Shown here piece by piece: positions 28,006 to 37,018 of a stretch of DNA of 64,000 nt. The stretch comes from Cryobacterium psychrophilum. GTDB lineage: Bacteria; Actinomycetota; Actinomycetes; Actinomycetales; Microbacteriaceae. Position 1 is the stretch's first letter; the number at the start of each line of letters is the position of its first letter. Below the pieces are notes generated by a model. That model did no database searches. It was not told the origin of the DNA and was given only the letters and a program-made list of their open reading frames with translations. Where the stretch lies: contig NZ_SODI01000001.1 of NCBI RefSeq assembly GCF_004365915.1, forward strand, positions 3,162,001-3,226,000, in the 5' to 3' direction. The translations under genes and the position numbers were made by a program.

Positions 28006-28826
28006 GCGCACTTCCGGCCATTTTCTTCGCCGATCTGGACGCGACCACGATCTACTCCAAACGCCATCTCAGCGCCGACCCGGACCGGTACACCGGCATG
28101 ACGTGCGTGGAAACGTTCCGGGAAGAGCCGCAGTCATTCATGACCTACCGTGCGGTCCGTCAGCTTGGTGCGCTGAGCCGAGAACTAACTTTTGTCCCCA
28201 CAACCACACGGGATGTCACCCAGTTCAATCGGATCCGCCTTCCCGGTGTCAAGACCACGTACGCGATCGTCGCGAATGGGGGGCGAATTCTGGTGGACGG
28301 TATAGAGGATCCCGCCTGGACCCGGGTGGTTCAGGAGCGCCTGGCCGCGGTCGCACCCCTGAACACCATCCTCGAAGAAATCACGCGGAAGCTTCAGCAT
28401 GAGACCTGGGTGAAGACGATCAGCCGACCGGCGGACCTCTTCGCCTGCGTCAACGCGCACGCTGAAACGCCGGCATGGTTCGTTGAGTGGGCCGACAGCC
28501 GGGCAGCGCGGTGGCGGTGTCGCATCTCGTCCCAGGGTCGCAAGACCTTCATCGTTCCGTTCGGAATCTCCAAGGAGAGCGCTGCGGCGGAGGTGGTCCG
28601 ACGTACAGGCGCGGACGTCACTTTTGCGTCGGGCGATTCGACACTCGATGAAGGACTGATGAAGTTCGCGGATTATGCCATCCACCCGAGACACGGGGCG
28701 CTTAACGTTCGGGCTCCCTATTTTGATGAAACAGTCCGATCCGGCATCACGGCGGGGGAGGAGATTCTCACCTATGTTTCCTCGCGCCTTGAGCGGATCG
28801 TGAAGGACCGGCCTCGGGCCGTTTGA
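28002..28826 (+). CDS. HAD-family phosphatase of the Ter pathway
   Basis: A 274-residue HAD hydrolase. Motif I is FFADLDATTIY (D-x-D-x-T), motif II is in LTFVPTTTRD, the motif III lysine is probably in GISKESAAAEVV, and motif IV is FASGDSTLDEGLM. The layout is that of Cof/sucrose-phosphatase-like enzymes. In the published Ter pathway model, a HAD enzyme of this kind removes phosphate from a phosphoribosylated product. The start overlaps the stop of the double PRTase gene (ATGA), so the two are translationally coupled. Confidence 0.9.
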   Translation: MSALPAIFFADLDATTIYSKRHLSADPDRYTGMTCVETFREEPQSFMTYRAVRQLGALSRELTFVPTTTRDVTQFNRIRLPGVKTTYAIVANGGRILVDGIEDPAWTRVVQERLAAVAPLNTILEEITRKLQHETWVKTISRPADLFACVNAHAETPAWFVEWADSRAARWRCRISSQGRKTFIVPFGISKESAAAEVVRRTGADVTFASGDSTLDEGLMKFADYAIHPRHGALNVRAPYFDETVRSGITAGEEILTYVSSRLERIVKDRPRAV

Positions 28827-28989
28827 CGGGGATGAGCGCGGTTGAGGGCGAGGGCGGTGTTGTCTTCACCCGTCAACTCTCACCCACCGGCCGACTCCTG
28901 GTTGACTGAGCACGTCGGGCTCAGCTCCCGTCGGAACCGCGCGGAATTCGAGCCTCCCTGCACGTGCGGTAACCTTGAGACGTACGTCC

Positions 28990-29062
28990 GCCCCCGTAGC
29001 TCAGTGGATAGAGCAGCGGCCTTCTAATCCGCTTGTCGTTGGTTCGATTCCAACCGGGGGCA
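28990..29062 (+). tRNA. tRNA-Arg (anticodon TCT)
   Basis: The sequence opens GCCCCCGTAGCTCAGTGGATAG and forms a full cloverleaf with anticodon loop CTTCTAA on a GC-rich stem, T-arm GGTTCGATTCC and acceptor arm closing with CGGGGGC. The discriminator base is A and no CCA is encoded. It lies directly downstream of the Ter cluster, a common position for integration events, though no integrase is present. Confidence 0.96.
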
Positions 29063-29076
29063 CCCTATGCACGCGG

Positions 29077-29286
29077 CTACTGCCGCGAGTTGAGCAGGTG
29101 CACGACGAATCCGACCACGAGCTGAAAGCCGACTCCGGTCAGCAGGCGTGACTTCGCCTTGTTTCCCGTCTTCCCCGCCGGGTTCACCGGACCGGCCACC
29201 TTGCCGAACATACGCTTCAGCCAGCGCGGAGCCTCGGGCATCGTGTATCGATCCATGCCGGGCGGGTCATCGTCGCGGTCGTTCAT
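29077..29286 (-). CDS. Small hypothetical protein with C-terminal hydrophobic helix
   Basis: A 69-residue protein not recognised by family. It begins with an acidic segment (MNDRDDDPPGMDRY), continues with a basic middle (PRWLKRMFGKVAG, TGNKAKSRLL) and ends in a hydrophobic helix (GVGFQLVVGFVVHLL), consistent with a small tail-anchored membrane protein. It faces tRNA-Arg and is divergent from mmsA. Composition is plausible for a real gene. Confidence 0.6.
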   Translation of the reverse strand: MNDRDDDPPGMDRYTMPEAPRWLKRMFGKVAGPVNPAGKTGNKAKSRLLTGVGFQLVVGFVVHLLNSRQ

Positions 29287-29387
29287 GCGTGGGCATCCGT
29301 TCTGTCGAGAAGGCCTACCTCGACGGTACCGCGTGCGGCGTCGCGGGGGAAGCTGGCATGTGTCGACGGTGCGGCAAGAACATGCAA

Positions 29388-29417
29388 GTCATAGTAATTA
29401 GTTGCACTTCCTAGTAC
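29388..29417. promoter_or_regulatory. Candidate MarR operator upstream of mmsA
   Basis: The 26 bases at 29392-29417 match a stretch upstream of etfB (34139-34164) at 25 of 26 positions. Both contain TTCCTAGTA and the preceding TAGTAATTAG. The site ends about 50 bases before the mmsA start. Confidence 0.65.
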
Positions 29418-29466
29418 ATTGGCCTCATGCGCTCACCAGGGTGGTGGCATGAAGGGTAGTGACTCA

Positions 29467-30969
29467 ATGGTTCGCGAATTGACGCATTTCATCGGTGGCC
29501 AACATGTAGCCGGATCATCGGGGCGGTTCAGCGACGTTTTCGATCCGAATACCGGACTCGTGCAGGCCAGGGTGCCGCTCGCGAGCACCGCGGAGATCGA
29601 GGCGGCCATCGCCAACGCCGAGGAGGCCCAGGTCGTCTGGGGCTCATGGAACCCGCAGCGTCGCGCCCGCGTTCTGTTGAAGTTCCTCGACCTGATCGCC
29701 AAAGACATGGATTCCCTCGCCCGACTGCTCTCCTCCGAGCACGGCAAGACCGTTGCCGATGCCAGGGGCGACATCCAGCGCGGCGTCGAGGTGATTGAAT
29801 TCGCTGTCGGAGCACCGCACTTGCTCAAGGGCGAGTACACCGAGGGGGCCGGCACCGGAATCGACGTCTACTCGATGCGCCAGCCGCTCGGTGTGGTCGC
29901 AGGCATCACCCCCTTCAACTTTCCGGCGATGATCCCACTGTGGAAAATGGGCCCGGCGCTCGCCGCAGGCAACTCCTTCATCCTCAAGCCCTCCGAACGT
30001 GATCCCTCCGTTCCGTTACGCATCGCCGAACTATTCCTCGAGGCGGGACTGCCCGCCGGCGTGCTCAACGTGCTCAACGGCGACAAAGAGGCAGTGGATG
30101 CCCTGCTCACCGACGAGCGGGTCAAGGCCATCGGCTTCGTGGGCTCAACCCCCATCGCCCAATACATCTACCAGACAGCCGCGGCCGAGGGAAAACGAGC
30201 CCAGTGCTTCGGCGGTGCCAAGAACCACATGATCGTGATGCCCGACGCCGACCTCGACCAGGTCGCCGACGCCCTCATCGGTGCGGGCTACGGCTCGGCG
30301 GGGGAGCGCTGCATGGCGATCTCCGTCGCGGTTCCCGTGGGCAAGGAGACCGGTGACGCACTCGCAGCCAAACTGACCGAACGGGTGAAGGCGCTGACCA
30401 TCGGCCACTCGCTCGACGAATCGGCCGATTACGGACCACTGATCAACCGCGAGGCCGTGACCCGGGTATCTGCGGCCATCCACGCCGGTATCAACGCGGG
30501 GGCCGAGCTGATCGCCGACGGTCGAGGCCATGCGGTTGCCGGGTATGAATCGGGCTTCTTCCTCGGACCGACCCTGTTCGATCACGTCACCACCGACATG
30601 GAGCTTTATCAGGAAGAGGTTTTCGGCCCGGTGCTCATCATCACCCGTGCCGATACGTATGAGGATGCCCTGGCCCTGGCCTCCGACCACAAATACGGCA
30701 ACGGGGTGTCGATCTTCACGCGGGACGGCGACACGGCCCGCGACTTCAGCGCCCGGGTGCAAGTGGGGATGGTGGGCGTCAACGTGCCCATTCCCGTGCC
30801 GATCGCGTACCACACCTTCGGCGGCTGGAAGAAGTCAGGATTCGGTGACCTCAACCAGCATGGCCCCGATGCCTTCCGGTTCTACACCAAGACCAAGACG
30901 GTCACGTCCCGCTGGCCCTCCGGTATCAAAGAGGGTGCGAGCTTCGTCATGCCGCTGATGCACGAGTGA
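29467..30969 (+). CDS. mmsA: CoA-acylating methylmalonate-semialdehyde dehydrogenase
   Basis: This enzyme oxidises methylmalonate semialdehyde (or malonate semialdehyde) to propionyl-CoA (or acetyl-CoA) with NAD+ in valine breakdown. The 500-residue protein has THFIGGQHVAGSSGR at the start, GITPFNFPAMIPLWKMGPAL, the NAD fold signature GFVGSTPIAQYIY and the catalytic cysteine C282 in GSAGERCMAIS. Start ATG 29467 (MVRELTHF) is preferred over ATG 29449. It is the first gene of a four-gene valine-degradation unit and lies downstream of a candidate MarR site. Confidence 0.95.
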   Translation: MVRELTHFIGGQHVAGSSGRFSDVFDPNTGLVQARVPLASTAEIEAAIANAEEAQVVWGSWNPQRRARVLLKFLDLIAKDMDSLARLLSSEHGKTVADARGDIQRGVEVIEFAVGAPHLLKGEYTEGAGTGIDVYSMRQPLGVVAGITPFNFPAMIPLWKMGPALAAGNSFILKPSERDPSVPLRIAELFLEAGLPAGVLNVLNGDKEAVDALLTDERVKAIGFVGSTPIAQYIYQTAAAEGKRAQCFGGAKNHMIVMPDADLDQVADALIGAGYGSAGERCMAISVAVPVGKETGDALAAKLTERVKALTIGHSLDESADYGPLINREAVTRVSAAIHAGINAGAELIADGRGHAVAGYESGFFLGPTLFDHVTTDMELYQEEVFGPVLIITRADTYEDALALASDHKYGNGVSIFTRDGDTARDFSARVQVGMVGVNVPIPVPIAYHTFGGWKKSGFGDLNQHGPDAFRFYTKTKTVTSRWPSGIKEGASFVMPLMHE

Positions 30970-32111
30970 TGACAGCCCTCACGGAAGACCAACAGGCCAT
31001 TGTCGAGGCGGTTCGCGACTTCTCCCAGTCGGCACTGGCTCCGCACGCGGTCGAATGGGACCAGGCCAAACACTTCCCGGTTGACGTGCTGCGCCAGGCC
31101 GGTGAAATCGGGCTCGGCGGGATCTACGCCACCGACGACGTGGGCGGCTCGGGGCTCAGCCGTAGCGATGCCGTGCTCATCTTCGAGGAACTCGCCAAGG
31201 GCGACACGACGATCGCCGCGTACATCTCCATCCACAACATGGTGGTTTGGATGATCGACAGCTTCGGCACCGAAGCGCAGCGGCACCAGTGGGTGCCCCG
31301 GCTGACCACGATGGAGCACCTGGGAAGTTATTGCCTCACGGAGCCCGACGCGGGTTCCGATGCGGCCGCGCTCAAGACATCCGCTGTGCGAGACGGCGAC
31401 GAGTTCGTGCTCAACGGGGTGAAGCAATTCATCTCGGGTGCCGGTACGTCGGCCGTCTACGTGGTCATGGCCCGTACCGGTGGAGCCGGGCCGAAAGGTA
31501 TCAGCGCGATCATTGTGCCGGCCGATGCCGCGGGCCTCTCGTTCGGACCCAACGAGAAGAAGATGGGCTGGAACGCCCAGCCCACGCGCCAGGTGATCTT
31601 CGACAACGTGCGCGTGCCGGCACTGAACCTGCTCGGCGAGGACGGCGGCGGATTCACGATCGCCATGAAGAGTCTCAACGGCGGTCGGGTGAACATGGGC
31701 GCCTGCTCGCTCGGCGGCGCCCAATGGGCACTCGACCAGACCGTGCGCTACGTCAAAGAGCGCACGGCCTTCGGCAAACCACTTGCCGAGCAGCAGTCCC
31801 TCGTGTTCACCCTGGCCGACATGGAGACCGAACTGCAGGCCGCCCGTGGCCTGCTGCACCGGGCAGCGCTCGCCATCGACAACGACGACCCGGATGCCGC
31901 GTCACTGTGTGCCATGGCGAAACGCTTCGCGACGGATGTCTCCTTCACGGCAGCCAACTCGGCGCTGCAGCTGCACGGCGGCTATGGGTATCTCGCCGAC
32001 TACGGCATCGAGAAGGTGGTGCGTGACCTGCGCGTGCACCAGATCCTCGAAGGAACCAACGAAATCATGCGCCTCATCGTGGGGCGCGCACTCCTGGAGG
32101 GTCCCGCATGA
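30969..32111 (+). CDS. Acyl-CoA dehydrogenase (probable isobutyryl-CoA dehydrogenase)
   Basis: A 380-residue FAD flavoprotein. Signatures are CLTEPDAGSDAAALKTSA (family signature 1), the FAD-binding region, and GGYGYLADYGIEKVVRDLRVHQILEGTNEIMR, with the catalytic base E in LEGTNEI. Its place between mmsA and the hydroxyisobutyryl-CoA genes points to isobutyryl-CoA as substrate, giving methacrylyl-CoA. It hands electrons to ETF, which is encoded about 2 kb downstream. The start overlaps the mmsA stop (TGATG). Confidence 0.92.
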   Translation: MTALTEDQQAIVEAVRDFSQSALAPHAVEWDQAKHFPVDVLRQAGEIGLGGIYATDDVGGSGLSRSDAVLIFEELAKGDTTIAAYISIHNMVVWMIDSFGTEAQRHQWVPRLTTMEHLGSYCLTEPDAGSDAAALKTSAVRDGDEFVLNGVKQFISGAGTSAVYVVMARTGGAGPKGISAIIVPADAAGLSFGPNEKKMGWNAQPTRQVIFDNVRVPALNLLGEDGGGFTIAMKSLNGGRVNMGACSLGGAQWALDQTVRYVKERTAFGKPLAEQQSLVFTLADMETELQAARGLLHRAALAIDNDDPDAASLCAMAKRFATDVSFTAANSALQLHGGYGYLADYGIEKVVRDLRVHQILEGTNEIMRLIVGRALLEGPA

Positions 32112-33196
32112 GCGAACACGTTACGCCAGAGTCCGAGGTTCTCTGTACCCGCGACGGGCGGGTGGGGCACCTGAGCCTGAACCGACCGAGAGCGATCAAC
32201 GCGCTCACCCACACCATGGTGAACCTGCTGCAGTCTGCCCTCGACGAGTGGGCCGACGACGACTCGGTGCAGACGATCCTGCTCACCGGGAGCGGCGAAC
32301 GCGGCCTGTGCGCCGGGGGCGACATCGTGTCGCTGTATCAGGACGCGCTCTCCGGAGACGGGCGGGAAGCCGCCCGGTTCTGGGCCGATGAGTACCGGCT
32401 CAATGCCGCGATCAACAGCTACCCCAAGCCGTACGTCGCCCTGATGGACGGCGTCGTGCTCGGCGGAGGCGTTGGTGTGTCCGCCCACGCCTCCCATCGG
32501 ATCGTGACGGAGAGATCGAAGATCGGCATGCCGGAGACCGCGATCGGGTTCGTTCCCGACGTCGGCGGTACTTGGCTGCTCTCGCACACCCCGGGGGAAC
32601 TCGGCACGTACCTCGCCCTGACCGCAGGGATGGTGGGCGCCGGGGACGCGATTGCCCTCGGTCTCGCCGACACGTTCGTGCCGTCGAGCCGCATCCCGGA
32701 GCTGATCGCACTGCTCGCCACGACAACGGCTGACGAGGCCATTGCCGCCGTGTGCGCGCTGGCCCCTGAGGCACCGTTGCTGGCCGAGCGGGACTGGATC
32801 GACGCGGCCTTCGCCGGCGACAGCATGGCGCAGATTCTCGACCGTCTGAAGAACTCACCGCTGGGTGCGGCCCGGGACACGTTCGAACGCATCGCATCGA
32901 AATCACCGACGGCGCTCGCCGCGACGCTCGACTCACTGCGCCGGGTCGTTCACCTGGATTCCCTGGAGGCCGCACTGCGCCAGGAATATCGGGTGACGCT
33001 CCGCGCCTTCCTGACCCCGGACTTCGCCGAGGGCGTGCGGGCCCAGGTGATCGACAAGGATCGCACTCCGCACTGGATTCCGGCGACCCTAGACGAGGTC
33101 GACCCGGCCGCCGTCACGGCATTCTTTGAACCGCTCGACGATGCCGAGCTTGACCTCCCCGACCGCTCACCTCGAGCTGCCGCTACAACGTCGTAG
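32108..33196 (+). CDS. 3-hydroxyisobutyryl-CoA hydrolase (enoyl-CoA hydratase superfamily)
   Basis: A 362-residue crotonase-fold protein of the length typical of 3-hydroxyisobutyryl-CoA hydrolase rather than of a simple hydratase. It has LNRPRAINALTHTMV, the oxyanion segment GERGLCAGGDIVSLY, and GGGVGVSAHASHRIVTE followed by METAIGFVPDVGGTWLL-like residues (PETAIGFVPDVGG) with the family's acidic catalytic residues. It overlaps the acyl-CoA dehydrogenase gene by 4 bases and precedes mmsB, which uses its product. A role as enoyl-CoA hydratase cannot be fully excluded. Confidence 0.88.
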   Translation: MSEHVTPESEVLCTRDGRVGHLSLNRPRAINALTHTMVNLLQSALDEWADDDSVQTILLTGSGERGLCAGGDIVSLYQDALSGDGREAARFWADEYRLNAAINSYPKPYVALMDGVVLGGGVGVSAHASHRIVTERSKIGMPETAIGFVPDVGGTWLLSHTPGELGTYLALTAGMVGAGDAIALGLADTFVPSSRIPELIALLATTTADEAIAAVCALAPEAPLLAERDWIDAAFAGDSMAQILDRLKNSPLGAARDTFERIASKSPTALAATLDSLRRVVHLDSLEAALRQEYRVTLRAFLTPDFAEGVRAQVIDKDRTPHWIPATLDEVDPAAVTAFFEPLDDAELDLPDRSPRAAATTS

Positions 33197-33209
33197 AAAA
33201 GAGACGCAC

Positions 33210-34124
33210 ATGACCACCTCGATAGCATTCCTCGGACTGGGGCACATGGGCGGTCCCATGGCTGCCAACCTCGTCGCGGCCGGGTACGCGGTAACGGGCT
33301 TCGACCTCATGCCCGCTGCCGTGAGCTCGGCACGCGAGGCGGGCATCACGGTGGCCGAGAGCGCAGCGGCTGCCGTGGCATCCGCCGACATCGTCATCAC
33401 CATGCTGCCCGCCGGTCGCCATGTGATTTCTGCCTACACGGGCACGGCCGAGGAGCCGGGGCTGCTTGCCGTCGCGCGCCCCGGCACCCTGTTCATCGAC
33501 TCCTCCACCATTGCCGTCGACGACGCACGAGCGGCGCATGACCTCGCGGTCGCCGCGGGCCATCACGGCATGGATGCGCCGGTGTCCGGCGGCGTCGTCG
33601 GCGCAGAGGCCGGCACGCTCGCCTTCATGGTGGGCGGCTCAGACGCGGACTTCGCCACGGCGCTGCCGGTGCTGGAGGCACTGGGCAAGCGCATCGTGCA
33701 CTGCGGGGGCTCCGGGCTGGGTCAGGCCGCCAAGGTGTGCAACAACATGATCCTGGGCATCTCGATGATCGCGGTGAGCGAAGCCTTCGTGCTCGGTGAG
33801 AAACTCGGTCTCAGCCACCAGTCACTCTTCGATGTGGCGTCGAATGCCTCAGGTCAATGCTGGGCGCTCACGACGAACTGCCCGGTGCCCGGCCCGGTTG
33901 CGGCGAGTCCCGCCAATCGTGACTACACGCCCGGCTTCACCGGAGCCCTGATGGCCAAGGATCTGGGACTCGCTGAGGAGGCGCTCGCGTCCACGGGTGT
34001 GACGGCCCGGATGGGTTCACTGGCGAGCGAGATGTACCGACGCTTCGCTGACGGCGAGGGTGCAACGACCGACTTCTCGGGAATCATCAACGACATTCGC
34101 GAACGCAGCGCGGACCCCACCTGA
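33210..34124 (+). CDS. mmsB: 3-hydroxyisobutyrate dehydrogenase
   Basis: The enzyme oxidises 3-hydroxyisobutyrate to methylmalonate semialdehyde, the substrate of MmsA. The 304-residue protein has the NAD-binding signature IAFLGLGHMGGPMAANLVAAGY, substrate loop DAPVSGGVVGAEAGTL, and the catalytic lysine region GLGQAAKVCNNMILG. The ATG at 33210 follows GAAAAGAGA and is chosen because it opens directly at the first strand. It is the last gene of the valine unit; a second candidate MarR site follows it. Confidence 0.94.
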   Translation: MTTSIAFLGLGHMGGPMAANLVAAGYAVTGFDLMPAAVSSAREAGITVAESAAAAVASADIVITMLPAGRHVISAYTGTAEEPGLLAVARPGTLFIDSSTIAVDDARAAHDLAVAAGHHGMDAPVSGGVVGAEAGTLAFMVGGSDADFATALPVLEALGKRIVHCGGSGLGQAAKVCNNMILGISMIAVSEAFVLGEKLGLSHQSLFDVASNASGQCWALTTNCPVPGPVAASPANRDYTPGFTGALMAKDLGLAEEALASTGVTARMGSLASEMYRRFADGEGATTDFSGIINDIRERSADPT

Positions 34125-34134
34125 GTTATCGCGG

Positions 34135-34164
34135 TTCCTAGTAATTAGTAGCACTTCCTAGTAC
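34135..34164. promoter_or_regulatory. Candidate MarR operator upstream of etfB
   Basis: TTCCTAGTA occurs twice here as a direct repeat (34135-34143 and 34155-34163, 20 bases apart, about two helix turns), and 34139-34164 is nearly identical to the site ahead of mmsA. It ends about 33 bases before the etfB start. Confidence 0.65.
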
Positions 34165-34196
34165 GTTTGGCAGGGTTGAGACTCGAGGAGCATCGC

Positions 34197-34979
34197 ATGA
34201 AAATCGTTGTACTGGTGAAACAGGTCCCCGACACGTGGGGCGAGCGCAAGCTGAACCCCGAGAGCGGCCGCGTGGATCGCGACGCGACGGATCGCGTCAT
34301 CGATGAGATCGGGGAACGCGCCATCGAAGTGGCCCTGACCTATCGTGACGCGCACAAAGGCACTGAGGTCGTCGTGCTCTCGATGGGACCGGCCTCCGTC
34401 ACGGCGGCCCTGCGCAAGGCACTCTCCATGGGCGCCGATTCCGCCATCCATGTGCTTGACGATGCACTCGTCGGCGCCGATGTCGGCTGGACCTCCCGGG
34501 CTCTGGCCGCGGCCATCACCCGCTCGGGCTGCGATCTTGTCGTTGGCGGAAACGAATCCACCGACGGCCGCGGAGGTGTCGTTCCCGCCATGATTGCCGA
34601 GCACCTTGGCCGCCCGCACCTGGGCTTCCTCAACACCGTGGAACTGACCGACGCGCAGGTGGCCGGAGAACGCTCCACGGAGTCGGGTCTGCTCCGGGCA
34701 CACTGTCCCCTGCCCGCCGTCATCTCGGTCACCGAATCCCTCCCAGAGGCGAGGTTTCCGAACTTCAAGGGCATCCTCACGGCCAAGAAGAAGCCGCTTG
34801 AGGTGCTCTCCCTGCGCGACCTCGGCCTCGACCCGGCCTCATCCTTCGACGGCATGGCGCGCTCCCGCGTCGTGACCACGAGCGCCAGGCCGGCGCGCAG
34901 CGCGGGAACCATCACGGTCGATTCGGGCAACGCCGCCGTCGAACTGGCCGACTTTCTTGCCGCCGAACGTCTGATCTAG
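34197..34979 (+). CDS. etfB: Electron transfer flavoprotein beta subunit
   Basis: EtfB, with EtfA, accepts electrons from acyl-CoA dehydrogenases. The 260-residue protein shows the N-terminal strand KIVVLVKQVPDTWGERKL, an AMP-site region (GADVGWTSRALAAAI, VVGGNESTDGRGGVVPAM) and the C-terminal SVTESLPEARFPNFKGILTAKKKPLE typical of EtfB. ATG 34197 is used, with CGAGGAG upstream. It is adjacent to etfA (15-base gap). Confidence 0.95.
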   Translation: MKIVVLVKQVPDTWGERKLNPESGRVDRDATDRVIDEIGERAIEVALTYRDAHKGTEVVVLSMGPASVTAALRKALSMGADSAIHVLDDALVGADVGWTSRALAAAITRSGCDLVVGGNESTDGRGGVVPAMIAEHLGRPHLGFLNTVELTDAQVAGERSTESGLLRAHCPLPAVISVTESLPEARFPNFKGILTAKKKPLEVLSLRDLGLDPASSFDGMARSRVVTTSARPARSAGTITVDSGNAAVELADFLAAERLI

Positions 34980-34994
34980 TCGAAGGAACCGCAC

Positions 34995-35966
34995 ATGACG
35001 AATATCCTGACTCTCATCGACCTCTCGGCCACGGGCGAAATCGAGAACACGGCTGCCGGCCTTCTCGCGGCGGCGGGCCGGCTCGGCACCCCGGTGGCCG
35101 TGGTCACCGTCACCCCAGGGGACGGCGACGACCTGGCCTCACGTCTTGGCCGCCTCGGCGCCGAAGCGGTCTATCTCGCCGAAAGCGATGAGCGAACCAC
35201 TCTGTTCCTCGGGCCGGAGACCGAAGCCCTCGCTGCCGCCGCGGCCGTGTACTCGCCCGCAGCCGTTCTCCTCTCGGGAACGGCAGGCGGCCGGGAGATT
35301 GCCGGCCGTGTGGCCGTGCGACTTCGCGCGGGCCTCATCGTCGACGCGGTCGGCCTCCGCACGGACGACGGGGCGATTTATGCGGAGCATTCCGTCTTCG
35401 GCGGTGCCTACACGGTCGAGTCCACCGTGGACGGAGGACTGGCCGTGGTCACGGTTCGCCCCGGCGCGAGTGATGATCCAGCCGCGCCATCCACTCCCGC
35501 GGTGACCCGTGCCACCGTTTCCGTGGATGCGTCCCGCTACGCGACCATTGATGAGATCGAGCACAAGCGCGCAGAATCCACCCGGCCCGAACTCCGCGGC
35601 GCGACAACGGTCGTGTCCGGCGGTCGCGGCCTCGGCTCCAAGGAAAATTTCGCCCTCGTCGAGCAGCTCGCCGATGCGCTCGGGGCGGCTGTCGGAGCGT
35701 CCCGAGCGGCCGTGGATGCGGGCTACGTCGTGCAATCAGCTCAGGTCGGCCAGACCGGTGTCACCGTCTCACCCCAGCTCTATATCGCCCTCGGCATCTC
35801 GGGTGCGATCCAGCATCGAGCGGGCATGCAAACGGCAAAGACGATTGTGGCCATCAACAAGGACGCGGATGCGCCCATCTTCGACGTGGCAGACTTTGGC
35901 ATTGTCGGCGACGTCTTCACCGTCGTCCCGCAACTCATTGATGTCCTGCGGGACCGCGCTCAGTAG
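34995..35966 (+). CDS. etfA: Electron transfer flavoprotein alpha subunit
   Basis: The 323-residue FAD-binding subunit of ETF. The C-terminal FAD domain has [61 protein letters not shown] residues and the signature [21 protein letters not shown]. It is preceded by a purine-rich ribosome site (GAAGGAA). A membrane cytochrome gene follows it 61 bases downstream. Confidence 0.95.
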   Translation: MTNILTLIDLSATGEIENTAAGLLAAAGRLGTPVAVVTVTPGDGDDLASRLGRLGAEAVYLAESDERTTLFLGPETEALAAAAAVYSPAAVLLSGTAGGREIAGRVAVRLRAGLIVDAVGLRTDDGAIYAEHSVFGGAYTVESTVDGGLAVVTVRPGASDDPAAPSTPAVTRATVSVDASRYATIDEIEHKRAESTRPELRGATTVVSGGRGLGSKENFALVEQLADALGAAVGASRAAVDAGYVVQSAQVGQTGVTVSPQLYIALGISGAIQHRAGMQTAKTIVAINKDADAPIFDVADFGIVGDVFTVVPQLIDVLRDRAQ

Positions 35967-36027
35967 CGAGGTCTGCTGGTCCGCTGCGACCGAACCTTGA
36001 ACGACTATTTCGAAAGGCCCTGGTCTC

Positions 36028-36975
36028 GTGACCCGCTCACCCGCATCCGTTGTGACCCGCACTCAGTGGTTCAAACACCGGTGGTTCAAGCTTCTGTGGA
36101 TCGTTCCCGCCGCCGTCGCGGCACTGGTGTTCGTCGTGCTCGCGGCCCAGTGGGTGCGGGACCTCGCCCCCGTGCGCGCCTTTCTGGAGCAGTATCCGGG
36201 GGAGTCCGAGCTTCCCGCTGACGCGCCAGTGGGCTTTCCCGCGTGGCTCGCGTGGCAACACTTTCTCAGCTCGTTCTTTTTGCTGTTGATCATCCGAACA
36301 GGGTGGACGGTGCGCACCAACAAGCGGCCGGCGGCGCACTGGACGCGCCAGAACTCCGGGGTTCTCCGCACCAGGAACCCGCCGACGCGAATCAGCCTCG
36401 ATCTCTGGCTTCATCTCAGCCTCGACGCGCTCTGGGTGCTCAACGGAATCGTGTTCTACGTGCTTATTTTCGCCACGGGCCAGTGGCTGCGCCTCGTGCC
36501 GATTCACTGGGACGTCTTTCCCAACGCCCTGTCGGCGGCGCTGCAATACGCATCCCTGAACTGGCCCACCGAGGACGGTTGGGTCAACTACAACAGCCTG
36601 CAGCTGCTGGCCTACTTCACGGTCGTGTTCATCGCCTCTCCGTTGGCCATTGTGAGCGGCCTGCGCATGTCGGGGGCGTGGCCGCGCGCTGCCGCGCGTC
36701 TGAACGCGATCTACCCCATTCGGCTGGCCCGGGCCGTGCACCTGCCCGTCATGATCTTTTTCGTGGGCTTCATCGTCGTGCATGTCACCCTGGTTCTGGC
36801 CACCGGTGCCCTGCGCAACCTCAATCACATGTATGCGGCGCGCAGCGAGGACTCGTGGGTCGGCTTCTGGTTCTTCGCCGCCTCCCTCGTGGTCATGGCC
36901 GTCGCCTGGGTGGGGCTCCGGCCAGTGGTACTTCGCCCGATTGCGGCGCTGACCGGGTCCGTCACCCGGCGCTAG
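36028..36975 (+). CDS. Membrane b-type cytochrome (cytochrome b561/hydrogenase cytochrome b-like)
   Basis: A 315-residue integral membrane protein with about five hydrophobic segments. Histidines that could ligate haem b lie within or next to them: WLAWQHFLSSFFLLL, DLWLHLSLDALWVLNG, RAVHLPVMIFF and GFIVVHVTLVLATG. This matches the cytochrome b subunits of hydrogenase- or thiosulfate-reductase-type complexes, but no dehydrogenase partner is adjacent. It follows etfBA in the same direction, so passing electrons from ETF or an ETF partner to quinone is possible. That is inferred from position. Confidence 0.72.
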   Translation: MTRSPASVVTRTQWFKHRWFKLLWIVPAAVAALVFVVLAAQWVRDLAPVRAFLEQYPGESELPADAPVGFPAWLAWQHFLSSFFLLLIIRTGWTVRTNKRPAAHWTRQNSGVLRTRNPPTRISLDLWLHLSLDALWVLNGIVFYVLIFATGQWLRLVPIHWDVFPNALSAALQYASLNWPTEDGWVNYNSLQLLAYFTVVFIASPLAIVSGLRMSGAWPRAAARLNAIYPIRLARAVHLPVMIFFVGFIVVHVTLVLATGALRNLNHMYAARSEDSWVGFWFFAASLVVMAVAWVGLRPVVLRPIAALTGSVTRR

Positions 36976-37018
36976 CCGTGAGGCAGGGTAGCGTTTAACA
37001 AAAGTGGAAGGACTGCTG

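Noticed and set aside
28827-28989. Possible small frames between the HAD gene and tRNA-Arg
   Set aside because: Only short low-quality frames are present, one running into the tRNA; nothing supports a gene.
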